Assembly (NCBI RefSeq): GCF_009830125.1
Contig: NZ_WUPT01000001.1
Span: 1,488,001-1,552,000, forward strand
DNA from: Kangsaoukella pontilimi
Lineage (GTDB): Bacteria; Pseudomonadota; Alphaproteobacteria; Rhodobacterales; Rhodobacteraceae
Length of the DNA stretch: 64,000 nucleotides
Direction of reading: 5' to 3'
Shown: piece after piece, positions 47,025-55,253 of the stretch
Position numbering within the stretch: position 1 is the first letter of the stretch
Layout of the letters: each line of letters begins with the position of its first letter
Notes under the pieces: model-generated
The model's database searches: none
Seen by the model: the letters and a program-made list of their open reading frames with translations, nothing else
What the model was told of the DNA's origin: nothing
Made by a program: the position numbers and the translations under genes

Positions 47025-48152
47025 ATGGCGAACATGATGAGTGCGAAGAGCGGCGTGGCGGTGGCGGCGCTTCTGATGCTGACAGCCTGTAACGGGCTGG
47101 GCGATTTCGACATGGATATGCGCGGAAACGGGAATGACCGTTTCCAGCCGACGGGCGGGCTGACCTCACCCGCGCCGCAGCCGGACGCGCGCGGCGTGCT
47201 GACCTATCCCGACTATCAGGTGGCCGTGGCACGGCCCGGCGACACGGTCGGCACCATTGCGGCCCGCCTTGGCGTTTCGGCGGACGAGCTGGCCCGGATC
47301 AACGCGCTGCCGCAGAACGTGGCGCTGAGATCTGGCGCGGTCGTCATCCTGCCGCAGGGCGCCGTCACGCCGGGCATCGCGCCTGTCGGCCCCGGCGGCA
47401 CGGTGGATGTGGCGACCATCGCGGGCTCGGCCATCGAGCGTGCGGAAAACGGCTCGGCCACGCAGCCGATCCGGCACACGGTCCAGCCGGGCGAGACCGC
47501 CTTCTCGATCGCGCGCACCTATGGCGTGCCGGTCTCGGCGCTGGCGGAATGGAACGGGCTGGGCTCGGACCTGGCGCTGCGCGACGGGCAGACGCTTCTG
47601 ATCCCGACGCGGAGCGAACCGGTCGAGGTCGCGACCATCGCCCCCGTCCCCGTCGCGCGCCCCGGTGCGGGCAGTGCCACGCCTGTGCCGCCCTCGGCCT
47701 CAGCGCCGCTGCCGGCGGTCGACGAGACACCCGTTGCCGCCGCCCCAACCCCGGCGCCCGCGCCGCAACCGACGGCCAGCACGCAATCGGCGGCCTCGGA
47801 CACCTCGCGGCTGAGGATGCCGGTCCAAGGCCCCATCATCCGCGCCTTCGAGAAGGGGCGGAACGAGGGGATCGGCATTTCGGCCCCGGCCGGTACTGCC
47901 GTGGTAGCCGCCGACGCGGGCACCGTCGCTGCGATCACCCGCGATACGGATCAGGTGCCGATCCTCGTCATCCGCCACGAGAACAACATCCTGACGGTCT
48001 ATGCGGGCGTCGCCAATGTGGGCGTGGAAAAGGGCGACAGCGTCCGCCGGGGCCAGAAGATCGCCGAGGTCCGCGAGGGCAGCCCGTCCTTCCTGCATTT
48101 CGAAGTGCGCGAGGGCTTCGAAAGTGTCGATCCCGAGCCCTACCTGCGGTGA
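47025..48152 (+). CDS. nlpD: NlpD-like LysM/M23 lipoprotein, degenerate peptidase site
   Basis: A 375-residue lipoprotein. The lipobox LTAC places the lipidated cysteine at C22. Two LysM peptidoglycan-binding domains follow (about residues 65-110, YQVAVARPGDTVGTIA, and 148-195, IRHTVQPGETAFSIA), then a Pro/Ala-rich linker. The C-terminal M23/LytM domain (about 265-375) keeps LHFEVR but lacks the first His of the catalytic HxH and the N-terminal zinc His. It is therefore predicted non-catalytic, as in NlpD and EnvC, which activate amidases during division. Confidence 0.9.
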   Translation: MANMMSAKSGVAVAALLMLTACNGLGDFDMDMRGNGNDRFQPTGGLTSPAPQPDARGVLTYPDYQVAVARPGDTVGTIAARLGVSADELARINALPQNVALRSGAVVILPQGAVTPGIAPVGPGGTVDVATIAGSAIERAENGSATQPIRHTVQPGETAFSIARTYGVPVSALAEWNGLGSDLALRDGQTLLIPTRSEPVEVATIAPVPVARPGAGSATPVPPSASAPLPAVDETPVAAAPTPAPAPQPTASTQSAASDTSRLRMPVQGPIIRAFEKGRNEGIGISAPAGTAVVAADAGTVAAITRDTDQVPILVIRHENNILTVYAGVANVGVEKGDSVRRGQKIAEVREGSPSFLHFEVREGFESVDPEPYLR

Positions 48153-48160
48153 CGCCTTTC

Positions 48161-48187
48161 CGTCCCGCCCGTGTTCGTGGCGGGACG
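48161..48187 (+). terminator. Hairpin after nlpD
   Basis: CGTCCCGCC / GGCGGGACG (9 bp, loop CGTGTTCGT) starts 9 nt after the nlpD stop. No T-run follows, so termination strength is uncertain. Confidence 0.5.
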
Positions 48188-48262
48188 CCACGCCCGTATT
48201 CACCCAGGCAGGCGCCCGATTCGCGCCAGTGTTAACGGTTTCTGAACAGAGATCGGCGCTCG

Positions 48263-48289
48263 TGACGTTGCGTCATGAAATAGTATAAC
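48263..48289 (+). promoter_or_regulatory. Promoter-like element with palindrome
   Basis: TGACG-TTG-CGTCA (48263-48275) lies just before TATAAC (48284-48289), a good -10 match. The palindrome covers the place of the -35 box, which suggests an activator- or repressor-controlled promoter for the small genes downstream. Confidence 0.35.
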
Positions 48290-48397
48290 CCTCTGATTTA
48301 ACGAGATACTCCACCTCAAGGAGAGCAGCGTTGAAAATTCCGCCCAAATTTAAACAAATATGATTGCAATAACCGTATGTGTTTCGAGTGAGAGGGT

Positions 48398-48592
48398 ATG
48401 AGTATGACCACCAAACAACCAGGGCTTCTGGGATCCATCCGCCATCGCATGTCCGTGATGCGCCAGGACGACACCGGCTGGCAGCCGGTCTGCCCGGACC
48501 CCAATCCACCGCATGATCAACTGGACGTGGTGCGCGCCTATCGCCGCAGCCGGATCAGCCAGTCACGTCAGCTTTCACATAGTGTTTCGTGA
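48398..48592 (+). CDS. Possible small protein (64 aa)
   Basis: A 64-residue frame with GAGAGG just upstream; starts at 48398 or at the second Met (48404), for which the spacing is better. It is basic and Arg-rich, with a Trp and a single Cys (GWQPVCPDPNPP) and an Arg/Ser-rich end (RRSRISQSRQLSHS). I know no family. A promoter-like element upstream and a second small frame coupled downstream make it plausible. Confidence 0.45.
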   Translation: MSMTTKQPGLLGSIRHRMSVMRQDDTGWQPVCPDPNPPHDQLDVVRAYRRSRISQSRQLSHSVS

Positions 48593-48599
48593 GAAGGCG

Positions 48600-48728
48600 A
48601 TGTCGGAACATGTGCTGACGTACTTCCTGGCCGTACTGGTCGTCACTTTGGTGGCGCCGTACCGCATCATAGAAATCCAACGATCGAGCCGGAGCGATGC
48701 GGATCGGACCAAGACGCCAAGAGACTGA
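48600..48728 (+). CDS. Possible 42-residue membrane peptide
   Basis: MSEHVLTYFLAVLVVTLVAPY is a single hydrophobic segment, followed by a charged tail (RRSSRSDADRTKTPRD-like). GAGAAGG lies 2 nt before the ATG and overlaps the previous small frame's stop, suggesting coupling. The size is near the limit of what can be told from noise. Confidence 0.35.
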   Translation: MSEHVLTYFLAVLVVTLVAPYRIIEIQRSSRSDADRTKTPRD

Positions 48729-48757
48729 CGCGTCGCAAAAGACATTGGAGCAAAGTA

Positions 48758-48967
48758 TTGATCCGGAAAATGATTTCATGGCGCCAAACGGCCGCCAATG
48801 ACACCACTCGTCCGCCGATCGTGGAAGTATCCGCTCGCGAGATGGCCAGGGCCACACCGCAGGACTTGCCGTCCCATCGACCGCGAGAGCGCGCCCGCAA
48901 GAGCGAGCTTGTCCGTCTGTTCGCGTCGGACCTGACAACGGCACCGATTGCCAACGACGGCCCGTAG
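48758..48967 (+). CDS. Weak candidate small basic protein
   Basis: A 69-residue frame from a TTG (48758) or the ATG at 48770, with GGAG upstream. It is basic and has no recognisable motif. It is included only because it lies between two tiny frames and a plus-strand terminator. Confidence 0.2.
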   Translation: MIRKMISWRQTAANDTTRPPIVEVSAREMARATPQDLPSHRPRERARKSELVRLFASDLTTAPIANDGP

Positions 48968-49170
48968 CGGCACGCCGATGCCGCCGCCGCCTTCGGATCG
49001 AGGGCGCGGTGCCGTGTCGGCGGTGTCTCGAATGGTTTTGAATTCCTGAGGGAAGCAACGGCGCCGCTGCAAAAGCGGTCCCGGTATGTCCTGAATTCGG
49101 CCGGTCGGACAGGGCATGTCAGGCCCGATGGAACCGGTTTTGTGCCGGGTCGGGCGCTACCCCGTCCCCG

Positions 49171-49215
49171 AATGAACGTTCGGGGCGGATCATCTCCGCC
49201 CCGCGTTCATTTTTC
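49171..49215 (+). terminator. Intrinsic terminator on the plus strand
   Basis: ATGAACG / CGTTCAT (49172-49178 / 49204-49210) encloses GGGGCGGA / TCCGCCCC (49182-49189 / 49195-49202) and is followed by TTTTT. It faces rightward, although the adjacent cold-shock gene runs leftward, so something upstream on the plus strand is transcribed. Confidence 0.75.
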
Positions 49216-49236
49216 GTCAATCAACCGTACGGTCGA

Positions 49237-49443
49237 TCAGGCCAGCGAGATGTTCGTGGCGCTTTCGCGGCCGTCGCGGCCGGTTTCGAGGTCGAAGGTG
49301 ACCTTCTGGTTGTCGGCGAGGCCGGTCAGGCCCGAACGCTCGACAGCCGAGATGTGAACGAAAACGTCACGGCCGCCCGATTCAGGGGCGATGAAGCCGT
49401 AACCTTTGGTGGTGTTGAACCATTTCACGGTGCCATTGGCCAT
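49237..49443 (-). CDS. Cold-shock protein (CspA family)
   Basis: A 68-residue RNA/DNA-binding beta-barrel. NGTVKWFNTTKGYGFIAPE contains RNP1 and DVFVHISAVERSG contains RNP2. AAAGGAGA precedes the ATG at 49443. The 158-bp upstream gap to the DUF815 gene could hold the long 5' leader usual for cold-shock genes. It acts as an RNA chaperone. Confidence 0.95.
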   Translation of the reverse strand: MANGTVKWFNTTKGYGFIAPESGGRDVFVHISAVERSGLTGLADNQKVTFDLETGRDGRESATNISLA

Positions 49444-49601
49444 ATCCGTGTCTCCTTTAGATAGTTCACTGCCCACGACATGTGGCAGCTTGGCGTCGTC
49501 AGGGCGATCGAGTGCCTTGGCGCCATAAAGGAGTCAGGGGTCGAAAGAGTAACTTAGCGAGCGGGCGTATGACAGGTTCGGGGGCTTGCGTCAAAGGAAA
49601 T

Positions 49602-50441
49602 TCAAAGCGCTACGCCCTTTCGTCCCGCAAGATCGGTGAAATATTGCCACGCCACACGCCCCGAACGCGCGCCACGGGTTGCCTGCCATTCGATGGCCTC
49701 GGCGCGGAGCGTTTCGTCGTCGATCTCGACGCCATGGGCATCGCAATACCCTCTGATCATCGACAGATATTCGTCCTGCGTGCAGGGGTGGAAACCCAGC
49801 CACAGACCGAACCGGTCGGAGAGCGATACCTTTTCCTCGACCGCCTCGGACGGGTTGATGGCGGACGACCGCTCGTTCTCGATCATGTCGCGCGGCATCA
49901 GGTGGCGTCGGTTGGACGTGGCGTAGAACAGCACGTTGTCCGGCCGCCCCTCGATCCCGCCGTCCAGCACCGCTTTCAGCGATTTGTAATGCTGGTCGTC
50001 ATGGCTGAACGACAGGTCGTCGCAGAACAAGAGAAAGCGGTGATCGGTGGCGCGGAGGTGGTTGAGAAGCCGCCCGACGCTCGGCAGGTCCTCGCGCTGG
50101 ATCTCGACGATCTTGAGCCTGAGCCCCTCGGACAGCACCTGGGCATGGGCGGCCTTTACGAGGCTGGATTTTCCCATGCCCCGCGATCCCCAGAGAAGCG
50201 CATTATTGGCGGGAAGACCCCGCGCGAACTGGCGCGTGTTCTCCAGAAGCGTGTCGCGGGACCGGTCGATGCCCACCAGAAGCCCGATCTCCACCCGGTT
50301 GACGCGGGCGACAGGGTCAAGCCGGTCTGGGTTGGTATGCCAGACATAGGCGTCGGCCTCGTCGAAATCGGGGGCCGCCAGCGGCGCGGGCGCCATCCGC
50401 TCCAACGCGGCGGCGATGCGGGTCAGTGCCTCATCCGTCAC
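49602..50441 (-). CDS. DUF815 family AAA-type ATPase
   Basis: A 279-residue ATPase. Walker A is GSRGMGKSSLVK and the Walker B-like FLLFCDDLSF follows. GGIEGRPDNVLFYATSNRRHLMPRDM and SDRFGLWLGFHP are DUF815 marks. The cellular role is unknown. It overlaps tatC by 4 nt and so is expressed with the Tat translocase genes. Confidence 0.9.
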   Translation of the reverse strand: MTDEALTRIAAALERMAPAPLAAPDFDEADAYVWHTNPDRLDPVARVNRVEIGLLVGIDRSRDTLLENTRQFARGLPANNALLWGSRGMGKSSLVKAAHAQVLSEGLRLKIVEIQREDLPSVGRLLNHLRATDHRFLLFCDDLSFSHDDQHYKSLKAVLDGGIEGRPDNVLFYATSNRRHLMPRDMIENERSSAINPSEAVEEKVSLSDRFGLWLGFHPCTQDEYLSMIRGYCDAHGVEIDDETLRAEAIEWQATRGARSGRVAWQYFTDLAGRKGVAL

Positions 50442-51361
50442 GCCTTGGCGTCCTCGTCGTCGTCATCCTCGCCCCAAAGGTCTTCGTCCTCGTCAAGGAC
50501 GCCCTCCTCGCGGAGACGGCGGAGACGCGCGGCCTCGACCCGTTTCACGAGTTGGATGGAGATCTCGTAAAGCCCGTAGACCACGGTGAAGAGGATCACC
50601 TGCGTGATGACGTCAGGCGGCGTGACGAGCGCGGCGAGGACCAGAATGCCCACCACCGCGTATTTCCGGACCTGTCCCAGCCCTTTGGACGACACGAGGC
50701 CCGCCTTCCCCATCAGCGTCAGCAGCACCGGAAGCTGGAAGCAAAGCCCGAAGGCCATGATGAACTTGAGCGAAATATCCAGCGACTCGTTGACCTTGCC
50801 GAAGAAGGTGATGCGGATGCCGTCCGCCGTTTCCGGCACCACGGCGGCATCGGGCGGAAGCTCGTCAACGGTGCCGGACAGAAGGTTCGCGAAGATCGAC
50901 GAGACGTCCGCGAAGCCCAGGAAGAAGGCCATGGCGAGCGGCGTCACCACGAAATGCGCGAAGGAGGCGCCGAGAAGGAACATCACCGGCGAGGCGATGA
51001 TGAACGGCAGAAAGGCCGATTTCTCGGACCGGTAGAGGCCCGGCGCGACAAATCGCCAGAGCTGGTGCGCGATCACTGGGAAGGCCAGGCCGAAGCCGAA
51101 GACCATCGAGATGCGGAAGAGCGTGAAAAGGTATTCCTGCGGGCTTGTATATTGCAGCGTCGGCGCCGGATCGCCCAGATCACGCAGCGTCGCCTCGATC
51201 GGGCCCAGAAGGAACTGAAGGATCGGCTCGGCCACGGTAAAGGCCAGCACGATGCCGATCAGAAGCGCGATGACCGAGCGGATCAGGCGTGTGCGAAGCT
51301 CGGCCAGATGCTCGATCAGGGGGGCAGAGCTGTCGTCGATATCGTCTTCGCGGGCGCTCAT
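50438..51361 (-). CDS. tatC: Sec-independent translocase protein TatC
   Basis: A 307-residue membrane protein with six segments. The family N-terminus ([20 protein letters not shown]) and [12 protein letters not shown] and [11 protein letters not shown] mark TatC, the signal-peptide receptor for twin-arginine export. A periplasmic insert around residues 175-200 ([18 protein letters not shown]) is longer than in E. coli. It overlaps tatB by 4 nt. Confidence 0.96.
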   Translation of the reverse strand: MSAREDDIDDSSAPLIEHLAELRTRLIRSVIALLIGIVLAFTVAEPILQFLLGPIEATLRDLGDPAPTLQYTSPQEYLFTLFRISMVFGFGLAFPVIAHQLWRFVAPGLYRSEKSAFLPFIIASPVMFLLGASFAHFVVTPLAMAFFLGFADVSSIFANLLSGTVDELPPDAAVVPETADGIRITFFGKVNESLDISLKFIMAFGLCFQLPVLLTLMGKAGLVSSKGLGQVRKYAVVGILVLAALVTPPDVITQVILFTVVYGLYEISIQLVKRVEAARLRRLREEGVLDEDEDLWGEDDDDEDAKA

Positions 51362-51819
51362 GCCTTGTCCTCGGTGGCGGGGGGCGTCTCGGGTTCCGCG
51401 CTGGCTTCGGCAGCCTCAGCCGCTTCGCGGTCCAGCCGTTCCTGCGTCTTCTTGGTGGAATATTCGCGGATCTTGCGGGCGGCCTCGGCCCGCTCCTCGG
51501 TCAGCTTGGATGTCTCGGGGCCGCGCGGTTTGGACGGCTTGTCCGGGTCGTAGTTCTTCAGGTCGTCCGCCGCTTCTTTCAGCGAGTCCATGCCCATCTT
51601 GGACGGGTTGGTCATGTTGCGGAAATCCTTGGCGGCATCCTTGACCCCGGCCTCATCGGCGGCATCCTCCATGGCGCGCTGAAACTCGCGCGCCATGCGC
51701 CGGAGCTTGGCCGTGAATTTCCCAAGCGCACGGAACATGCCGGGCAGGTCCTTGGGACCCACCACGATCAGCGCCACGATGCCGATGACGAGAAGCTCGC
51801 TCCAACCGAGGTCGAACAT
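51358..51819 (-). CDS. tatB: Sec-independent translocase protein TatB
   Basis: A 153-residue protein: one N-terminal membrane helix ([25 protein letters not shown]), an amphipathic helix, then a long charged tail rich in Lys, Glu and Ala. The GPKDLP turn is typical of TatB. It works with TatC in substrate recognition and lies 24 nt after tatA. Confidence 0.94.
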   Translation of the reverse strand: MFDLGWSELLVIGIVALIVVGPKDLPGMFRALGKFTAKLRRMAREFQRAMEDAADEAGVKDAAKDFRNMTNPSKMGMDSLKEAADDLKNYDPDKPSKPRGPETSKLTEERAEAARKIREYSTKKTQERLDREAAEAAEASAEPETPPATEDKA

Positions 51820-51843
51820 TGGGTCTGTCTCCCTTGGGGGGCC

Positions 51844-52077
51844 TTAGACCTTGTCCTTGGTCTCGGTCGTCTCTTCCGCCGGCGTCACGTCACGGGCAGA
51901 GGCCGAAGCGTTCTCTTCGTCCGAGATCTCTTTCTTGCCCTCGTCGACGCCCTTCTTGAAGGCGGTGATGCCCTTGCCGACCTCGCCCATGAGCGACGAG
52001 ATCTTGCCGCGTCCGAAAAGGACCAGAACGACGATTGCGATCAGAAGAAGGCCGGGAAGGCCGATATTGTTGAGCAT
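51844..52077 (-). CDS. tatA: Sec-independent translocase protein TatA
   Basis: A 77-residue protein with an N-terminal membrane helix ([26 protein letters not shown]) and an acidic amphipathic region. [24 protein letters not shown] is the TatA signature. It forms the export pore. It is the first gene of the tatABC-DUF815 transcript. Confidence 0.95.
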   Translation of the reverse strand: MLNNIGLPGLLLIAIVVLVLFGRGKISSLMGEVGKGITAFKKGVDEGKKEISDEENASASARDVTPAEETTETKDKV

Positions 52078-52256
52078 GGATCATCTCCCTGATTTCGGAC
52101 CGTATTTAGGCAGCCCTCCGGGCGAGGAAAAGCGGCAAACGCATGGGCGCGGCTCGGGTCTGGTTTTTTGCGGGGTCCGGGAATACAACTGACAGGTCAA
52201 TGGCAGTTGGGGTGCTGTAGTCGGAAAGCCTCGAAACCCGAATCAAGGAGACACCT

Positions 52257-52595
52257 ATGTCCACACAACCTGCCACCATCACCGCCGAGGGCGCCGGCCC
52301 GGTCCTGGAAATCGTGACCTTCCGCCTTTTGGACGGCACCGATGAGGCCGCCTTCCTGACCGCCGCCGCCGGAACCGAAGCACTGCTTCGAGAGCGCGGC
52401 AGCCTTGTCCGCCGCGCCCTTGTCCGGGACGCCGACGGGCTTTGGACGGATGTCGTCGAATGGACCTCGATAGAGGCCGCCATGGCCGCCGCCGAGGCGG
52501 TGATGAGCCATCCCGACTTCGCCCCTTTCGGCGCGATGATCGACCCCGGTACGGTCACCATGCGGCACGCGCCCATCCGCTGGCGGATGGACTGA
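52257..52595 (+). CDS. Small protein of dimeric alpha/beta-barrel type
   Basis: A 112-residue protein. EIVTFRLLDGTDEAAFLTAA and VVEWTSIEAAMAAAEAVMSHPDFAPF resemble antibiotic-biosynthesis-monooxygenase-like or stress-response ferredoxin-like barrels. It lies 3 nt before the YafY-type regulator on the same strand and is probably controlled by it. The substrate or ligand is unknown. Confidence 0.7.
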   Translation: MSTQPATITAEGAGPVLEIVTFRLLDGTDEAAFLTAAAGTEALLRERGSLVRRALVRDADGLWTDVVEWTSIEAAMAAAEAVMSHPDFAPFGAMIDPGTVTMRHAPIRWRMD

Positions 52596-52598
52596 CCG

Positions 52599-53285
52599 AT
52601 GCGCCGCACCGACCGCCTCTTTGAACTGATCCAGGTGCTGAGAGACGGCCGGCTGCATCGCGGCAAGGATCTGGCGGAGCGGCTCGGCGTGTCGCTCCGC
52701 ACGCTTTACCGTGACATGGATACGCTGGTCGCGAGCGGCATCCCCGTCGAGGGCGAACGTGGGCTGGGCTATATGATGACCGCGCCGATCACGCTGCCGC
52801 CCCTGAACCTGACCCTGGCCGAACTGGAGGCGCTGCATCTGGGGCTTTCGGTCGTCGAAAAGGCCGCCGACGAAGACATGCGCCGCGCCGCCCTCAGCCT
52901 TGCGTCCAAGATCGACGCCGTCCTGCCCGAGGACCGGACCGCGCCCGCCAATGGCTGGGGCTTTGCTGTCTACCCTTTCGCCGAGGCCGCGCGGGGCTTT
53001 GTCCACATGGCGCCGATCCGGGCCGCGATCAGGAGCCGCCGCAAGATCGACCTGGGGTATCTGGCACTTGACGGAGCCGAGACGACCCGCACCGTCCGTC
53101 CGCTTCAGATGGAGTACTGGGGCCGGGTCTGGACGCTTACCGCGTGGTGCGAGCTGCGCGACGCCTTTCGCGTGTTCCGCGTGGACCGCATTCAGACGCT
53201 GGACATCCGCCCCGAGAGTTTCGACGAGGAGCCGGGCAAGACGCTAGCGGATTACTTTGCCACTGTGGACGCGCCGCCCGCCTGA
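52599..53285 (+). CDS. YafY-family transcriptional regulator (HTH plus WYL)
   Basis: A 228-residue regulator. It has an N-terminal helix-turn-helix (LFELIQVLRDGRLHRGKDLAERLGVSLRTLYRDMDTL) and a C-terminal WYL-type ligand domain (RKIDLGYLALDGAETTRTVRPLQMEYW, AFRVFRVDRI). Such proteins sense small ligands or nucleic acids and control adjacent genes. It is coupled to the small barrel protein upstream. Confidence 0.88.
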   Translation: MRRTDRLFELIQVLRDGRLHRGKDLAERLGVSLRTLYRDMDTLVASGIPVEGERGLGYMMTAPITLPPLNLTLAELEALHLGLSVVEKAADEDMRRAALSLASKIDAVLPEDRTAPANGWGFAVYPFAEAARGFVHMAPIRAAIRSRRKIDLGYLALDGAETTRTVRPLQMEYWGRVWTLTAWCELRDAFRVFRVDRIQTLDIRPESFDEEPGKTLADYFATVDAPPA

Positions 53286-53287
53286 TC

Positions 53288-53346
53288 CCTTCTTCTTGGT
53301 AAAAATACTCAAGGGGGAGCGCGAGGGGGACAGCGTCCCCCTCGCC
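53288..53346 (-). repeat. Dispersed intergenic repeat, copy 7 (minus orientation)
   Basis: GAGGGGGA-CAGCG-TCCCCCTC (53323-53343) lies beside CTCCCCCTTGAGTATTTTTACCAAGAAGAAG, read on the minus strand. It sits between the convergent YafY gene and ABC ATPase gene. The GAGTATTT block is TTGAGTATTT here instead of CGGAGTATTT. Confidence 0.7.
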
Positions 53347-53359
53347 CACCGCGGCCAAT

Positions 53360-54460
53360 CTATTCGGCCGCAGCCGTCTTCATCACGGGAAACACGAAGC
53401 ACCGCCCCCGCCGGATCATCAGCCAGAGCGCGGTGCCGGGTTTCGGCAGGAAGACGGATGGCACCGTCGCCTTCAGGACCGAGCCGTCATGGTCCATCAG
53501 AAACTCGACCAGGCTTTCCCGACCCATGTAGCGCGAGCGGATCACGGTGCCGCGCGCGGGCACGCCGTCCTCGGGTGTGGGGTTGGGGCCGCGCCCGTCG
53601 CGGTCGAAGTCGATACGGATGTGCTGGGGGCGGATCACGATCTCGACCTCGGTGCCGTCCGGCACGCCGGGAGCGAGGAAGACGCCGAAGGGCGTGTCTG
53701 TCAGTGCGCCGCGCACCGTGCCCCGGATCACGTTGATATCGCTGAAGAACGCCGCCGCACGCCGGTCGACGGGGGCATTGTAGACGTTATAGGGTGCGCC
53801 CCGCTGCACGATTTCGCCTTCGCGCATCAGCGCGATCTCGTCGGCCATGCGCATCGCCTCGTCCGGCTCGTGGGTGACCAGAAGAACGGCTGTGTTCTCG
53901 GCCTTGAGGATGTCCAGCGTCTCGTCCCGGATACCGTCGCGCAGCCGGTTGTCGAGGCCCGAGAACGGCTCGTCCATCAGCATCACGCGGGGCCGCGGCG
54001 CGATGGCGCGGGCGAGCGCCACGCGCTGCTGCTCGCCGCCCGACAACTCGTGGGGATAGGCGCTGCCGAAGCCCGCAAGGTGCACCTTTTCCAGCATCTC
54101 CTCGGCCCGCTTGCGCTTGGCGGCCTTGGCGCCCGAAAGGCCGAAGGCCACGTTGTCGATGACCGAGAGATGCGGGAAAAGCGCGAAATCCTGGAACATC
54201 AGGCCGATATGGCGCGCCTCGGGCGGCAGGTGGATGCTGTCGTCGGACAGGACGGTGCCGTCAAGAAGGATGCGCCCCCGGTCCTGCCGGTCGACGCCCG
54301 CGACAAGGCGGAGCGTCGTGGACTTGCCGCAGCCCGAAGGCCCAAGAAGGCAGGTCACCTGCCCCGGCGCGACATTAAGCGAGACGTCATGCACGACGTT
54401 CCGCCCGCCGAACCGGCGGGTCAGTCCTTCGACCACCAAGCCTTTGGCTGTCGTGCTCAC
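53360..54460 (-). CDS. Iron(III)-type ABC transporter ATPase, no partner genes
   Basis: A 366-residue ATPase. The start at the GTG 54460 is chosen because the conserved domain begins KGLVVEGLTRRFGG and GAGG precedes it. Walker A is GPSGCGKSTT, signature LSGGEQQRVALARAIA, Walker B VMLMDEPFSGLD. A C-terminal TOBE-like domain (VEIVIRPQHIRIDF) fits the ferric-ion (FbpC/AfuC) subfamily. No permease or binding-protein gene is adjacent. A perfect inverted repeat overlaps the region just upstream of its ribosome-binding site. Confidence 0.87.
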   Translation of the reverse strand: MSTTAKGLVVEGLTRRFGGRNVVHDVSLNVAPGQVTCLLGPSGCGKSTTLRLVAGVDRQDRGRILLDGTVLSDDSIHLPPEARHIGLMFQDFALFPHLSVIDNVAFGLSGAKAAKRKRAEEMLEKVHLAGFGSAYPHELSGGEQQRVALARAIAPRPRVMLMDEPFSGLDNRLRDGIRDETLDILKAENTAVLLVTHEPDEAMRMADEIALMREGEIVQRGAPYNVYNAPVDRRAAAFFSDINVIRGTVRGALTDTPFGVFLAPGVPDGTEVEIVIRPQHIRIDFDRDGRGPNPTPEDGVPARGTVIRSRYMGRESLVEFLMDHDGSVLKATVPSVFLPKPGTALWLMIRRGRCFVFPVMKTAAAE

Positions 54461-54475
54461 GGCGTGCCTCGTCCC

Positions 54476-54502
54476 CAATTCCGACCGAAGCAGTCGGAAT
54501 TG
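54476..54502. promoter_or_regulatory. Perfect 10-bp inverted repeat upstream of the ABC ATPase
   Basis: CAATTCCGAC / GTCGGAATTG with 7-nt spacer (CGAAGCA) lies 15-42 nt upstream of the GTG start at 54460. It could be an operator, an RNA hairpin controlling translation, or the terminator of the lipoprotein gene that ends at 54549; there is no T-run. Confidence 0.5.
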
Positions 54503-54548
54503 AGGCGGAATAACAACGCCCGCCCGGTCAGGCAAGCATCAAAGGGCC

Positions 54549-55175
54549 TCAGTCGGCGTAGACGATCGCGTTGGGCGAGGTCGCGGAGCCGTCGAATGTG
54601 ATGTCGGTGCTGCCCCCCCGAAGCGCCGTGGTGGGGTTGTCGAGGAAGAAGAGCTCGATGTCACCGCCGGTGATGTCCCGGACAACGCCGTCCTCGTCGA
54701 TCTCGAGCGCCCCGTCGAGCGGCGCGAAGAACGTCCCGCCGCCCACCGCCGCAGAGGAAAGAAACGTGATCTCGCCATCGACCGCGCGGCCCTCGCCCGC
54801 GATGGTGCCGGAGCTGTCGATCGTGCCCGCGTAAAAACCGTTGGCCGTGCCGTCGACCGTGGTGTTGGCGAAATCGACAGCAACCGTCAGGCTGCCGAGC
54901 ATGCCCTCGGTGGAGACACCGAAATCGTCGACGATATACATGACGCCGGTATAGGTGGGCGTACCGCTGCCGGGCAGGCTGGAGCTGAGCGTGAGACCGC
55001 GCGTACTCTCGTAGACGTCGGCATATTCGTCGCCGAGGGCGGCAAACTCTGCCGGCGTCGGACCGCTGGACACGGGTGGCGTGGTGCCGCCTCCACCGCT
55101 GTCCTCGCCGCCTCCGTCAAACCAACCACACCCGGAAAGCGCAACACAAACTCCTGCAATTACGACGTATTTCAT
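54549..55175 (-). CDS. Lipoprotein A of a paralogous pair
   Basis: A 208-residue lipoprotein. The lipobox LSGC gives the lipidated C16, then a Gly/Asp-rich tether and a beta-rich domain. PTYTGVMYIVDD, GSLTVAVDFANTTVDGTANGF and the closing segments parallel those of the gene at 56103-56726. The repeated GTAN-F pattern in a beta-rich surface lipoprotein recalls transferrin-binding-protein-like beta-barrels, but this is a resemblance only. The start at 55175 is preceded by GGGAG; an ATG one codon earlier is also possible. Confidence 0.75.
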   Translation of the reverse strand: MKYVVIAGVCVALSGCGWFDGGGEDSGGGGTTPPVSSGPTPAEFAALGDEYADVYESTRGLTLSSSLPGSGTPTYTGVMYIVDDFGVSTEGMLGSLTVAVDFANTTVDGTANGFYAGTIDSSGTIAGEGRAVDGEITFLSSAAVGGGTFFAPLDGALEIDEDGVVRDITGGDIELFFLDNPTTALRGGSTDITFDGSATSPNAIVYAD

Positions 55176-55253
55176 CATTTCTCCCAATTCACCGGTCCCT
55201 GATCCACGCCCATTCAAACGGGGGATTCGGGTCCGGTGAATTGGGCAGATGCC

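Larger units (their letters stand above)
48153..49236. other. Gene-poor region with possible tiny genes
   Basis: About 1.08 kb between nlpD and the cold-shock gene. It has a 9-bp hairpin after nlpD (48161-48187), an AT-rich promoter-like stretch (48260-48400) containing the palindrome TGACG-TTG-CGTCA and TATAAC, and up to three tiny plus-strand frames (48398-48967). About 200 bp of unremarkable sequence follow, then a plus-strand terminator at 49171-49215. Confidence 0.55.
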
